Origin: Mycobacterium sp.
Lineage (GTDB): Bacteria; Actinomycetota; Actinomycetes; Mycobacteriales; Mycobacteriaceae
Assembly: GCA_025965895.1 (NCBI GenBank)
Contig: JAOPWC010000160.1
Span: 40,488-104,487, forward strand
Direction: 5' to 3'
DNA length: 64,000 nucleotides
In this document: one piece after another, positions 9,111 to 17,089 of the stretch
Position numbering within the stretch: the stretch's first letter is position 1
How the letters are laid out: each line of letters begins with the position of its first letter
Made by a program: the position numbers and the translations under genes
Notes under the pieces: generated by a model
Database searches by the model: none
Told to the model about the DNA's origin: nothing
The model's input: the letters and a program-made list of their open reading frames with translations, nothing else

Positions 9111-9764
9111 ATGCAACTGACGCATTTCGGCCATTCCTGCCTGCTTGCCAGTTTTCCCGCCGGCAACGGCGCCGACACGACGCTGTTGTTCGACCCGGGC
9201 ACGTTTTCGCATGGCTTCGAGGGGATGACCGGGCTGTCGGCGATCCTGATCACGCACCAGCACCCCGACCACGCCGACACGTCGCGGCTGCCCGCGCTCG
9301 TGGACGCAAATTCGGGCGCGGCGTTGTACGCCGACCCTCAGACCGCGGCGCAGCTGGGCCACCCGTGGCAGCCGGTTCACGTCGGCGACGAGCTGTCGAT
9401 CGACGGTCTTCAGGTCCGCGGGGTCGGTGGCGTCCACGCGGTCATCCACCCCGAAATCCCGCTGATCAACAACATTTCGTATCTGGTCGGCGACTCCGAC
9501 CACCAGGCCCGGCTCATGCACCCCGGCGACTCGTTGTTCATTCCCGGCGAGCCCGTCGACGTGCTCGCGCTGCCGGCTGCGGCGCCGTGGCTCAAAATAT
9601 CGGAGGCCGTGGAGTACCTACGCGCGGTACACCCATTGCACGCCATACCGATTCACCACGGAATACTGAACCCGAAGGCGCTCGGCCTGTACTACCAGCG
9701 TTACGAGGAGATGGGCCGCACCGACTTTCAGGTGCTCCGCGAGGAGCAGCCGGCGGAGTTCTGA
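9111..9764 (+). CDS. MBL-fold metal-dependent hydrolase
   Basis: This 217-residue protein has the metallo-beta-lactamase fold. The metal-binding motif HQHPDHAD is at residues 49-56, with further metal ligands likely at the Asp and His in the C-terminal half (HPGDS; IPIHHGIL). The N-terminus MQLTHFGHSC is typical of the UlaG/UPF0173-type branch, and there is no signal peptide. It diverges from the secreted-protein gene and converges on the deacetylase-like gene with a 6 bp gap. The substrate is not identifiable; M. tuberculosis Rv0786c is a remembered counterpart. Confidence 0.9.
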   Translation: MQLTHFGHSCLLASFPAGNGADTTLLFDPGTFSHGFEGMTGLSAILITHQHPDHADTSRLPALVDANSGAALYADPQTAAQLGHPWQPVHVGDELSIDGLQVRGVGGVHAVIHPEIPLINNISYLVGDSDHQARLMHPGDSLFIPGEPVDVLALPAAAPWLKISEAVEYLRAVHPLHAIPIHHGILNPKALGLYYQRYEEMGRTDFQVLREEQPAEF

Positions 9765-9770
9765 CGTCCG

Positions 9771-10478
9771 TCAGGCCGCGTCGATCAGCACCGGCTGACG
9801 CGGCTGCCACTGGTACACCGCGGGGGCCGCCCGGTGCAGCAGCGCCAGGTCGATCGCGTCGAGCATGGCCTGGCGCGGGCCCGAGCGCTGTAGCTGCCGA
9901 GCCGTGATCGCGATTCGCACGATGCCGCCGCGACGAGCGACACGCTCCGCCGACAGCACCAGGGTCCTGCACCACCACGCTTCGGTCAGAAAGCCGCCGC
10001 CGATTCCGAGCACCCGCGCCCTCAACTTGGTCTGACGCACCAGATCGGTCATGCCGTCCACGCCGGCCAACAACCGAAAGCCGTTGCGCGGCAACACCGC
10101 TTCTGTGCCGGCCGACGCGGTCCAGCCGGGCGCCGCGAAAATCCGCGTCCGCAGGCCCAGCTGCTCGAGCACGCGGTCGGCGGCCATGACGCGCAGGTTC
10201 GCCTCATGGGCGGGCAGAATCGCGAACTCCGGGCGCCGCTTCTTGGTCGCGGCCTCGTCGTACCCGTGCAATACGATCGCGTCGCCGGCCTCGCGTCGCC
10301 TCCGCAGCCACTCGGCCGTCGGAGCGTCGCCCAGCAGTCGGTAACCGCCCGCCAGCCTCGGCGCGACCAGGAACGACACCGGCACCCGGCGCGCGTCGAG
10401 TTCGACACAGAAGTCGCTGACGTCGGCGAGGGTGCGGTCCCGCACGCCCGAGACCGAGACGATCAGTTGTCCTGCCAT
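9771..10478 (-). CDS. DUF2334-type polysaccharide deacetylase-like protein
   Basis: The chosen start is ATG at 10478, giving MAGQLIVSVSG and 235 residues; the frame is open to 10583 but that leader is not protein-like. Features of the NodB-like or DUF2334 deacetylase fold include the early strand with SVSGVRDRT, VPVSFLVAPR, the GDAIVLHGYDE segment (near residue 72) and FAAPGWTAS. It lacks a signal peptide, so it would act in the cytosol. A carbohydrate-deacetylase role is a family-level inference. Confidence 0.82.
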   Translation of the reverse strand: MAGQLIVSVSGVRDRTLADVSDFCVELDARRVPVSFLVAPRLAGGYRLLGDAPTAEWLRRRREAGDAIVLHGYDEAATKKRRPEFAILPAHEANLRVMAADRVLEQLGLRTRIFAAPGWTASAGTEAVLPRNGFRLLAGVDGMTDLVRQTKLRARVLGIGGGFLTEAWWCRTLVLSAERVARRGGIVRIAITARQLQRSGPRQAMLDAIDLALLHRAAPAVYQWQPRQPVLIDAA

Positions 10479-10580
10479 GAGCCCAGTGTGGCAACGCGAG
10501 GTGTCGGGACGGTGACCTACACGCCGACGCCAGTTGTCGGGATGATGGTGACCGTGAGCGGCCCGGTACCGCGAGCCAGA

Positions 10581-10624
10581 CAATTAGATTGGCCGTCTAC
10601 CTAATTGCTGGCTACTCTGGTCCG
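10581..10624 (+). promoter_or_regulatory. emrB promoter with inverted-repeat operator
   Basis: A perfect inverted repeat, CAATTAG (10581-10587) and CTAATTG (10601-10607), has centres 20 bp apart. It flanks a -35-like TTGGCC (10589-10594). After 18 bp comes TACTCT (10613-10618), then six bases and the GTG start at 10625. The repeat sits where a repressor would block the -35 element. Confidence 0.6.
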
Positions 10625-12283
10625 GTGGTTCACCGCTCCGTAAACCCTAAGCCCAGGAAGCCGATAGCGGCACCCGCGGGCCACAACGGGTTTGCCACCG
10701 AGCACGGGCTGGCAAAGGACCTGAACCACCGCGACTATCCGGAGAACCTCGACGCCGGCCTGCTGAAGATCGCAGGGGTCTGTGTACTGGCCGCCGTGAT
10801 GGCGATCCTCGACACCACGGTCGTCAGCGTGGCGCAGCGGACGTTCATCCGTGACTTCCAGACCACCCAGGCCGTGGTGGCGTGGACGATGACCGGTTAC
10901 ACGCTGGCCCTGGCGACGGTGATCCCGCTGACCGGCTGGGCGGCGGACCGGTTCGGCACCAAGCGGCTGTTCATGGGCTCCGTGCTGTTCTTCACGCTGG
11001 GCTCGCTGCTGTGCGCGATGGCGCCGAACATCACGCTGCTCATCGCGTTCCGGGTGATCCAGGGCCTGGGCGGCGGCATGCTGATGCCGCTGACGTTCAC
11101 GATCCTGACCCGCGAGGCCGGCCCGCGGCGGCTGGGCCGGCTGATGGCGGTGCTCGGCATCCCGATGCTGCTGGGCCCGATCGGCGGCCCGATCCTCGGC
11201 GGCTGGCTCATCGACTCCTTCAGTTGGGAGTGGATCTTCCGGATCAACCTGCCGATCGGCGTCCTCGCGTTCGTCCTCGCGGCGATCGTCTTCCCGAAAG
11301 ACGAAGCGCACCCCGCCGAAACGTTCGACTTCATCGGCATGCTGCTGCTGTCCCCCGGGCTCGCGACGTTCCTGTACGGCGTCTCGTCGATACCCAGCCG
11401 CGGCACCGCCACGGACCCCCATGTGTACATCCCGGCCTCGATCGGCCTGGCGCTGATCGTCGGCTTCGTGTTCCACGCGCTCTACCGCGCCGACCACCCG
11501 CTGATCGACCTGCGCCTGTTCAAGAACCGCGTGGCCACGCTCGCCAACGCGACGATGTTCTTGTTCGCGATCGCGTTCTTCGGCGCCGGGTTGCTGTTCC
11601 CCAGCTATTTTCAGCAGCTGCTCGGCCAGACGCCGTTGCAGTCGGGCCTGCATCTTGTCCCACAGGGCCTTGGCGCGATGTCGACGATGCCGGTGGCCGG
11701 GCGGTTCATGGACAAGCGCGGTCCCGGCAAGGTGGTCCTGGTCGGGGTCACCCTGATCGCCACGGGCATGGGCATTTTCGCGTTCGGCGTGAGCCGGCAG
11801 GACCAGTACATGCCGGTGCTGTTGATCGGCCTGGCCGTGATGGGCATGGGCATGGGCTGCACGATGATGCCCGTGTCGGGATCGGCGGTCCAAGCGCTCG
11901 GACCGCACCAGGTTGCGCGTGGCTCGACGTTGATCAACGTCAACCAGCAGGTCGCCGGCTCGGTCGGCACGGCATTGATGTCGGTGATCCTCACCAACCA
12001 GTTCAACCACAGCACCTACATGGCGGCGGCCGGCAAGATGGCGGCCGTTCAACAGGAGGCCGCCAGACGCGGCGTGCCGCCGGACCCGACGCAGTTCCCG
12101 CCCCAGGCGCTGGCCCCCGGGTTCATGCGACACGTGACCAGCGACCTTTCGCACGCGTACACGGTGGTTTTCGCCGTCGCGGTCTGCCTGGTGCTGGCCA
12201 CGTTCATCCCGGCTTCGTTCTTGCCGAGGAAACCCGCGTCGACGCCATCGGGCGAACCCATGGTGCCGGTGTTGGCTCGTTAG
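10625..12283 (+). CDS. emrB: DHA2-family MFS drug efflux transporter
   Basis: This proton-coupled exporter has about 14 transmembrane helices and 552 residues. MFS motif A is visible in GWAADRFGTKR after the second helix, and the FRVIQGLGGGMLMP and GPIGGPILGGWLID segments match the DHA2 (EmrB/QacA) pattern. GTG at 10625 is preferred over the upstream start at 10589, because a TACTCT -10 element ends six bases before it, as expected for a leaderless message. It converges with the TetR gene (4 bp overlap at the stops). Regulation through the CAATTAG inverted repeat is inferred. Confidence 0.95.
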   Translation: MVHRSVNPKPRKPIAAPAGHNGFATEHGLAKDLNHRDYPENLDAGLLKIAGVCVLAAVMAILDTTVVSVAQRTFIRDFQTTQAVVAWTMTGYTLALATVIPLTGWAADRFGTKRLFMGSVLFFTLGSLLCAMAPNITLLIAFRVIQGLGGGMLMPLTFTILTREAGPRRLGRLMAVLGIPMLLGPIGGPILGGWLIDSFSWEWIFRINLPIGVLAFVLAAIVFPKDEAHPAETFDFIGMLLLSPGLATFLYGVSSIPSRGTATDPHVYIPASIGLALIVGFVFHALYRADHPLIDLRLFKNRVATLANATMFLFAIAFFGAGLLFPSYFQQLLGQTPLQSGLHLVPQGLGAMSTMPVAGRFMDKRGPGKVVLVGVTLIATGMGIFAFGVSRQDQYMPVLLIGLAVMGMGMGCTMMPVSGSAVQALGPHQVARGSTLINVNQQVAGSVGTALMSVILTNQFNHSTYMAAAGKMAAVQQEAARRGVPPDPTQFPPQALAPGFMRHVTSDLSHAYTVVFAVAVCLVLATFIPASFLPRKPASTPSGEPMVPVLAR

Positions 12284-12852
12284 CCGCCGAACAGCATCCT
12301 GGCGATTCGCTCGACCGTGATCATCGGGTCCACGGCCGCGACCGGTGCCGGCACGGAATTGTTCAGCCACAGCATCGCAAAGCCGTGCACCAACGACCAC
12401 GCCGCAAGCTCCGCGCCGGCCGGGTCCGACGTCGCATGCCGGTCGACGAGCGTGGCCACCCCCTGTGAAAGTTCGCCGCCCGCCGTCGCCTGGGCTGCGA
12501 CCAGTACCGGATCACTGGTGTCCACCAGCGATCGGTCGAACATCACCGCGTAGTGCCCGGGGTGCTCGATCGCGAACCGCACATAGGCCAACGCCGCCTC
12601 GACGAAATTCGGCCGGGCGGTTCTCAGCGCCTCCGCCAGTAACAGATAGCCCTCGGCCGCCAACGCGGTGAACAGTCCGCGCCGGTCGGTGAAGTGGTGC
12701 GCGGGCGCGGCGTGGGACACCCCGGCCTCCCTGGCCAGCTGCCGCAGCGACACCCCGTCGGCGCCCCGCTCGGCAACCAGCCGCGCGGTCTCCGCCAGGA
12801 TCACCGTCCGAAGATCGCCATGGTGGTACTGAGACCGCGTCGTGGCAGTCAC
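12280..12852 (-). CDS. TetR-family transcriptional regulator
   Basis: The 190-residue repressor-type protein has an N-terminal HTH with LRQLAREAGVSHAAPAHHFTDRRGLF (about residues 36-62), followed by a helical ligand domain. The start is GTG at 12852. It is divergent from doxX across an 87 bp gap with symmetric, overlapping promoters, so it probably controls itself and doxX. It also abuts emrB tail to tail. The effector is unknown. Confidence 0.92.
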   Translation of the reverse strand: MTATTRSQYHHGDLRTVILAETARLVAERGADGVSLRQLAREAGVSHAAPAHHFTDRRGLFTALAAEGYLLLAEALRTARPNFVEAALAYVRFAIEHPGHYAVMFDRSLVDTSDPVLVAAQATAGGELSQGVATLVDRHATSDPAGAELAAWSLVHGFAMLWLNNSVPAPVAAVDPMITVERIARMLFGG

Positions 12853-12873
12853 CCGGACATCCTAACCCCAAGA

Positions 12874-12927
12874 CTTGACACTGCCTAGATAATCCCCTAC
12901 GTTATTTTCTATCTTGTCGCTGTCAAG
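12874..12927. promoter_or_regulatory. Overlapping symmetric divergent promoters (TetR / DoxX)
   Basis: Plus direction: TTGACA (12875-12880), 17 bp, TACGTT (12898-12903). Minus direction: TTGACA (12926-12921), 16 bp, TAACGT (12904-12899). The -10 boxes overlap almost completely. Each -35 lies within a repeat TTGACA-N6-AGATA in opposite orientation, which could be the TetR operator. Confidence 0.65.
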
Positions 12928-12939
12928 ATTGGAGTCGGG

Positions 12940-13386
12940 ATGGCGCCCGCAATCACACTCATCGTGGTGACGCTGGCCGCCCGGTTGGCTGGCTGGCTGG
13001 GTTGGGACTACGCCGACGGCTGGCCCGCGGCCGTCGCAGTCGGCCTTGCCGCGATGTTCGTCATGACCGGCGTCGCGCACTTCGTGCCGCGCCGCCGCGA
13101 CGGGCTGATCGCGATCGTGCCACCCAGGCTGCCTGCACCGGGATTGCTCGTGACCATCACCGGCATCCTCGAGCTACTCGGGGCATCGGGACTACTGATC
13201 CCACAGACCCGGACCGCCGCCGCGGTCTGCTTGTTCGTGCTGATGCTCGCGATGTTCCCGGCCAACGTCTACGCGGCGGGCGCCACGCGATCCGGGCACG
13301 CACCGACCACGCCGCTGGTGCCCCGCACTCTGCTGCAGGTCCTATTCCTCGCCGGAGCGGCTGTTGTCGCCGTCGGCGGCGCGTAG
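12940..13386 (+). CDS. DoxX-family membrane protein
   Basis: This 148-residue integral membrane protein has four predicted helices, with the DoxX-like segments VTGVAHFVPRR and GILELLGASGLLIPQTR. A GGAG ribosome site lies 5-8 bp before the ATG. A near-consensus sigma-A promoter is upstream, shared back to back with the TetR gene. Its last 45 bp overlap the end of ptrB on the other strand. The family is linked to redox and thiol homeostasis; a specific role here is not shown. Confidence 0.9.
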   Translation: MAPAITLIVVTLAARLAGWLGWDYADGWPAAVAVGLAAMFVMTGVAHFVPRRRDGLIAIVPPRLPAPGLLVTITGILELLGASGLLIPQTRTAAAVCLFVLMLAMFPANVYAAGATRSGHAPTTPLVPRTLLQVLFLAGAAVVAVGGA

Positions 13387-15465
13387 CAGCCAGGCGTACT
13401 GGAACGCGGTTTCCCGCCAGCGCTCATAGCGCCCGCTGATGCCGCCATGGCCCGCGCTCATCTCGGTCTTCAACAGCACCGGACCCGCATCGGTTTTCGT
13501 GTAGCGCAACGCGGCCACCCACTTCGCCGGTTCGACGTAGTAGACGCGGGTGTCGTGCAACGAGGTCATCGCGAGGATCGGCGGGTAGTCCTTCGCTTCG
13601 ACGTTCTCGTACGGCGAGTACGACTTCATGTAGAAGTAGACTTCGTGGTCCTCCAACGGATTTCCCCACTCGTCCCACTCCGTGACGGTCAGGGGCAACG
13701 CAGGGTTGAGGATGGTGGTCAACGGGTCGACGAACGGCACCTGCGCCAGAATGCCCGCGAACAACTGCGGTGCGAGGTTGGCCACCGCGCCCATCAGCAG
13801 GCCGCCCGCGCTGCCGCCCATCGCGACCAGGTTCTCCGCCCGCGTCACGCCGGTGTCAACGAGATGGCGTGCGGATGCGACGAAATCGGTGAACGTGTTC
13901 GTCTTGTGCAGCAGCTTGCCCTGCTCATACCACAACCGGCCCAACTCGCCGCCGCCGCGCACATGGGCGATCACGAACACCATGCCGCGGTCAAGCAGCG
14001 ACAGCCGTGCGATCGAAAACCGCGGGTCTTCGCACAACTCATAAGCGCCGTACCCGTACATCAATGCCGGAGCCGGGAACTGGAGATCGGCGCGATGGAT
14101 GATCGACAGCGGGACCCGGGCCCCGTCGGCTGCGACCGCCCAGTCGCGGCGTTCGACATAGTCCTCTCGCCGGTAGTCGCCGAGCACCGGCTGCTCCCGC
14201 AGCAAGATCCGCTCGCCGGTGGCCAGGTCCAGGTCGTATATGCGCACCGGCGTCAGAAAAGACGTCGCGCCGATCCGCAGCCTGGGTGCTTGCCAGTTCG
14301 GGTTTGCGCCCAGACCGGTCGACATCAACTCGGAGTCGAACGAAATGTCCTCGGCCCGACGGTAGCTGCCGTCAGCGTCGATCGGCCAGCGCTGGATGCG
14401 GGGCAGTGCCTCGCTGCGGTAGCTGACCACCAGATGCCCGGCGAAGGCATCGACACCGTCGATGCGCACATCGTCGCGGTGTTCGATCAGCGTGTGCTGC
14501 GCCGACGGGTCGCCGACCGGTGCCTCCACCAGCGTGAAGTTCACCGCGCCGTCGTTGTGCACGATCAGGAACCGATCCTCACCCGCGACCACCGCGTGGT
14601 CCACCGAATACTCCACGCCGTCACGGCGGGGCAGCACCGTCGTGAACTCGGTGTCGGGATCGGCCGCAATCCCGTAGCGGACTTCCGACGTGATCGCCGA
14701 TCCGGCGGCGATCAAAATGTATGCGTCGCTGCGGGTGCGGCCCACCGCCACCCAGAACCGTTCATCGGGTTCGTAGTAGACCCGCTCATCGGCAACCTGC
14801 AAGCCCAGGTGGTGCCGCCATACGCTGTCCGGGCGCCATGCGTCGTCGAGCGTCACGTAGTACACCGTTCGGCTGTCGGCGGCCCACGTCCCACCCGCGC
14901 CGATCCCGGTGATCTCGTCGGAGTAACGCTCGCCCGTGCGTAAGTCCTTGAATCGCAGCGTGTATCGTTCGTCGCCGACCACGTCGACCGAATACGCCAA
15001 CACGTTGCCGTCCGGGCTCACGCTGGCCGTACCGAGGGCGAAGAAGTCGTGGCCCTCCGCCTCGGCGTTCTCGTCGAGCAGAATCTGCTCACCGGGGATC
15101 TCGGTGTCTTCGTCGAATTTGGGCGGCGTCCAGTCATCGGGATCGGCTACCGGACAACGGCATTGAACGCCGTACTGCTTGCCTGCGAAACTGCGCCCGT
15201 AGTACCACCAGTCTCCGCGCCGGGTCGGCACCGACAGATCGGTCTCCTTGGTGCGCGACTTGATCTCGTCGAAGATCTGCTGCCGCAGCGGGGCGAGATC
15301 AGCGGTCAGCTCCTCGGTGTAGGAGTTCTCCGCCGTCAAGTGCTTGATCACGTCGGGATCAGACTTGTCGCGCAGCCATTCGTAGGGGTCGATGAACACG
15401 TCGCCGTGGTATTCCCGGCGATGCTCGACGCGCTTGGCCTGAGGTGGCGCGATAGGCGAGTTCAC
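13342..15465 (-). CDS. ptrB: Oligopeptidase B (S9A prolyl oligopeptidase family)
   Basis: This 707-residue serine peptidase cleaves short peptides after basic residues. An N-terminal beta-propeller (about 70-400) precedes the catalytic alpha/beta-hydrolase domain. The triad is visible as the Ser in MGGSAGG (near 548), the Asp in SLHDTRVYY (near 638) and the His in SAGHGGISGR (near 673). It has no signal peptide, so it is cytosolic. Its ATG region overlaps the purC stop by 4 bp. From memory, the M. tuberculosis orthologue is split into two reading frames (Rv0781/Rv0782), whereas here it is intact. Confidence 0.95.
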   Translation of the reverse strand: MNSPIAPPQAKRVEHRREYHGDVFIDPYEWLRDKSDPDVIKHLTAENSYTEELTADLAPLRQQIFDEIKSRTKETDLSVPTRRGDWWYYGRSFAGKQYGVQCRCPVADPDDWTPPKFDEDTEIPGEQILLDENAEAEGHDFFALGTASVSPDGNVLAYSVDVVGDERYTLRFKDLRTGERYSDEITGIGAGGTWAADSRTVYYVTLDDAWRPDSVWRHHLGLQVADERVYYEPDERFWVAVGRTRSDAYILIAAGSAITSEVRYGIAADPDTEFTTVLPRRDGVEYSVDHAVVAGEDRFLIVHNDGAVNFTLVEAPVGDPSAQHTLIEHRDDVRIDGVDAFAGHLVVSYRSEALPRIQRWPIDADGSYRRAEDISFDSELMSTGLGANPNWQAPRLRIGATSFLTPVRIYDLDLATGERILLREQPVLGDYRREDYVERRDWAVAADGARVPLSIIHRADLQFPAPALMYGYGAYELCEDPRFSIARLSLLDRGMVFVIAHVRGGGELGRLWYEQGKLLHKTNTFTDFVASARHLVDTGVTRAENLVAMGGSAGGLLMGAVANLAPQLFAGILAQVPFVDPLTTILNPALPLTVTEWDEWGNPLEDHEVYFYMKSYSPYENVEAKDYPPILAMTSLHDTRVYYVEPAKWVAALRYTKTDAGPVLLKTEMSAGHGGISGRYERWRETAFQYAWLLRAADGDNSRSGEE

Positions 15466-16367
15466 GTGGCAGACCCGATCCAGTCATCGAACCGTAGACC
15501 CGAAATGCGTTCGTATGCTTCGATGTAGCGCTCCCGCGTCGCGTCGACGATCTTCGCCGGCAGCGCGGGCGGCGGGTCGGAGCCATCGCGGTCCCAGGCG
15601 GATTCGGGGCCGGTGAGCCAATTGCGGACGAACTGCTTGTCGAAGCTGTGCTGGGTGGTGCCCACCCGATACTCATCGGCCGGCCAGTACCGCGACGAAT
15701 CGGGTGTGAACACCTCGTCGGCCAACAGCAGGTTGCCGTGTTCGTCGACACCGAACTCGAACTTCGTGTCCGCGATGATGATTCCCCTCGTCAGTGCGTG
15801 GTCGGCGGCACGCGTATAGATCGCCAGCGTGCGCTCCCGCAGCTGCTCCGCGCGCACCGTGCCGACCAGATCCGCGACGTCGTCGAACGAGATGTTCTCG
15901 TCATGCTGGCCGAGTGCGGCTTTGGTCGCCGGTGTGAACAGCGGCCGGTTGAACTTGCTGGCCTCGATCAGCCCGGGGGGTAGCACGATGCCGCATACCT
16001 TGCCCGTCTTCTGGTAATCGAGCAATCCGGAGCCGGTCAGATAGCCACGAGCCACGCATTCGACCGGCAGCATCTCCAGCCGCCGCACCACCAGCGCCCG
16101 GCCCAGCACCTCTTCGGGTATGCGCGGGTCGTCGGGCGGCCCGGCGAGATGGTTGGCAGTGTGCTCTGACGTGTTCAAGAACTCGAAGAAGAACACGCTC
16201 ATCGCGGTGAGGATCCGTCCCTTGTCCGGGATCTGGGTGTCGAGCACATAGTCGAACGCCGAAATCCGGTCAGTGGCGACGATCAACAGATGGTCGTCGT
16301 CGACCCGGTACAGCTCGCGCACCTTGCCGCTGGCCAGGTGCTGATAGTCGTACAGAGCGGGACGCAC
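15462..16367 (-). CDS. purC: SAICAR synthetase
   Basis: This ATP-dependent ligase joins CAIR and aspartate to form SAICAR. The 301-residue protein shows the family segments ASGKVRELYRVDDDHLL (ATP loop), ATDRISAFDYVL, ECVARGYLTGSG and DTKFEFGVD. The GTG at 16367 is six bases after a TAGGCT hexamer, a leaderless start. The stop overlaps ptrB by 4 bp, so purC and ptrB form one transcription unit. Confidence 0.97.
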   Translation of the reverse strand: MRPALYDYQHLASGKVRELYRVDDDHLLIVATDRISAFDYVLDTQIPDKGRILTAMSVFFFEFLNTSEHTANHLAGPPDDPRIPEEVLGRALVVRRLEMLPVECVARGYLTGSGLLDYQKTGKVCGIVLPPGLIEASKFNRPLFTPATKAALGQHDENISFDDVADLVGTVRAEQLRERTLAIYTRAADHALTRGIIIADTKFEFGVDEHGNLLLADEVFTPDSSRYWPADEYRVGTTQHSFDKQFVRNWLTGPESAWDRDGSDPPPALPAKIVDATRERYIEAYERISGLRFDDWIGSAT

Positions 16368-16379
16368 CGGGTCAGCCTA
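16368..16379 (-). promoter_or_regulatory. purC leaderless promoter (-10)
   Basis: Minus-strand TAGGCT (16379-16374) is followed by six bases and the GTG at 16367, placing transcription start at the start codon. Confidence 0.6.
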
Positions 16380-16421
16380 ACCGGGACGTGTTCCTGGCTT
16401 GACTGTGCTGGGATCGAAGCC

Positions 16422-17078
16422 ATGCCATCACGGTTCGTTCCCTATGCCAGCACCCCGGGCAGGATGGTCCTGCAGCTCATGAGCGACATCGTGATCATCT
16501 TGTGGACGACGCTGTGGGTCCTTGTCGGATTGGCGGTGCACTCGGCTGTCGCGACGATCGCGCAGTTCGGTCACCAGGTCGACACGAGCGCCAGCGGCAT
16601 TGCGCACAGTTTCGATTCTGCGGGTCAACGTGCGGATCGGATCCCGCTCCTCGGCGACGCCTTCGGCAAGCCGCTGACCGCCGCGGGCCACGCCGCTCGT
16701 GACCTCGCGGGAGCAGGCCACAGTCTCCACACGACGGCCGCGTGGCTTTCGGTGGTGCTCGCGCTGGCGGTCGCCGCACCGCCGCTGCTCGCGGTTCTGG
16801 TGCCGTGGCTGATCCGGCGGTTGCGGTTCTTTCGCCGGAAGTGGACCGTGCTCGGACTGGCCGCGACCCCGGCCGGCGAGCAACTGCTGGCGCTGCGCGC
16901 GCTGGCCAACCGGCCGCTGCGGCGATTGGCGACCGTCGACCTCGACCCCGTCGGCGCGTGGCGGCGCGAGGACGCCGTCGCGATCCGCGGGCTGGCCGCG
17001 CTCGAGCTCCGGGCCGCAGGCGTCGCCATGCCGCGCAGTTGGCGGGCGCCGTACGCCGCGCCCGGTTGGGGGCCTTAG
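16422..17078 (+). CDS. Conserved mycobacterial membrane protein (Rv0779c-like)
   Basis: This 218-residue protein has an N-terminal membrane helix (LQLMSDIVIILWTTLWVLVGLAVHS, about 17-41) and a second one around residues 105-130 (LSVVLALAVAAPPLLAVLV). Between them is a stretch that looks periplasmic, and a basic cytosolic tail follows. The frame is open back to 16290, but that part overlaps purC; the ATG at 16422 gives a length like Rv0779c (206 aa, from memory). It lies between purC and purB in both genomes. Function is unknown. Confidence 0.85.
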   Translation: MPSRFVPYASTPGRMVLQLMSDIVIILWTTLWVLVGLAVHSAVATIAQFGHQVDTSASGIAHSFDSAGQRADRIPLLGDAFGKPLTAAGHAARDLAGAGHSLHTTAAWLSVVLALAVAAPPLLAVLVPWLIRRLRFFRRKWTVLGLAATPAGEQLLALRALANRPLRRLATVDLDPVGAWRREDAVAIRGLAALELRAAGVAMPRSWRAPYAAPGWGP

Positions 17079-17089
17079 CGGCCCAGCGG

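Noticed and set aside
10601..12400. Long minus-strand open frame of about 600 codons
   Set aside because: It is Arg/Asp/His-rich and lies fully opposite emrB; it is a GC-bias shadow.
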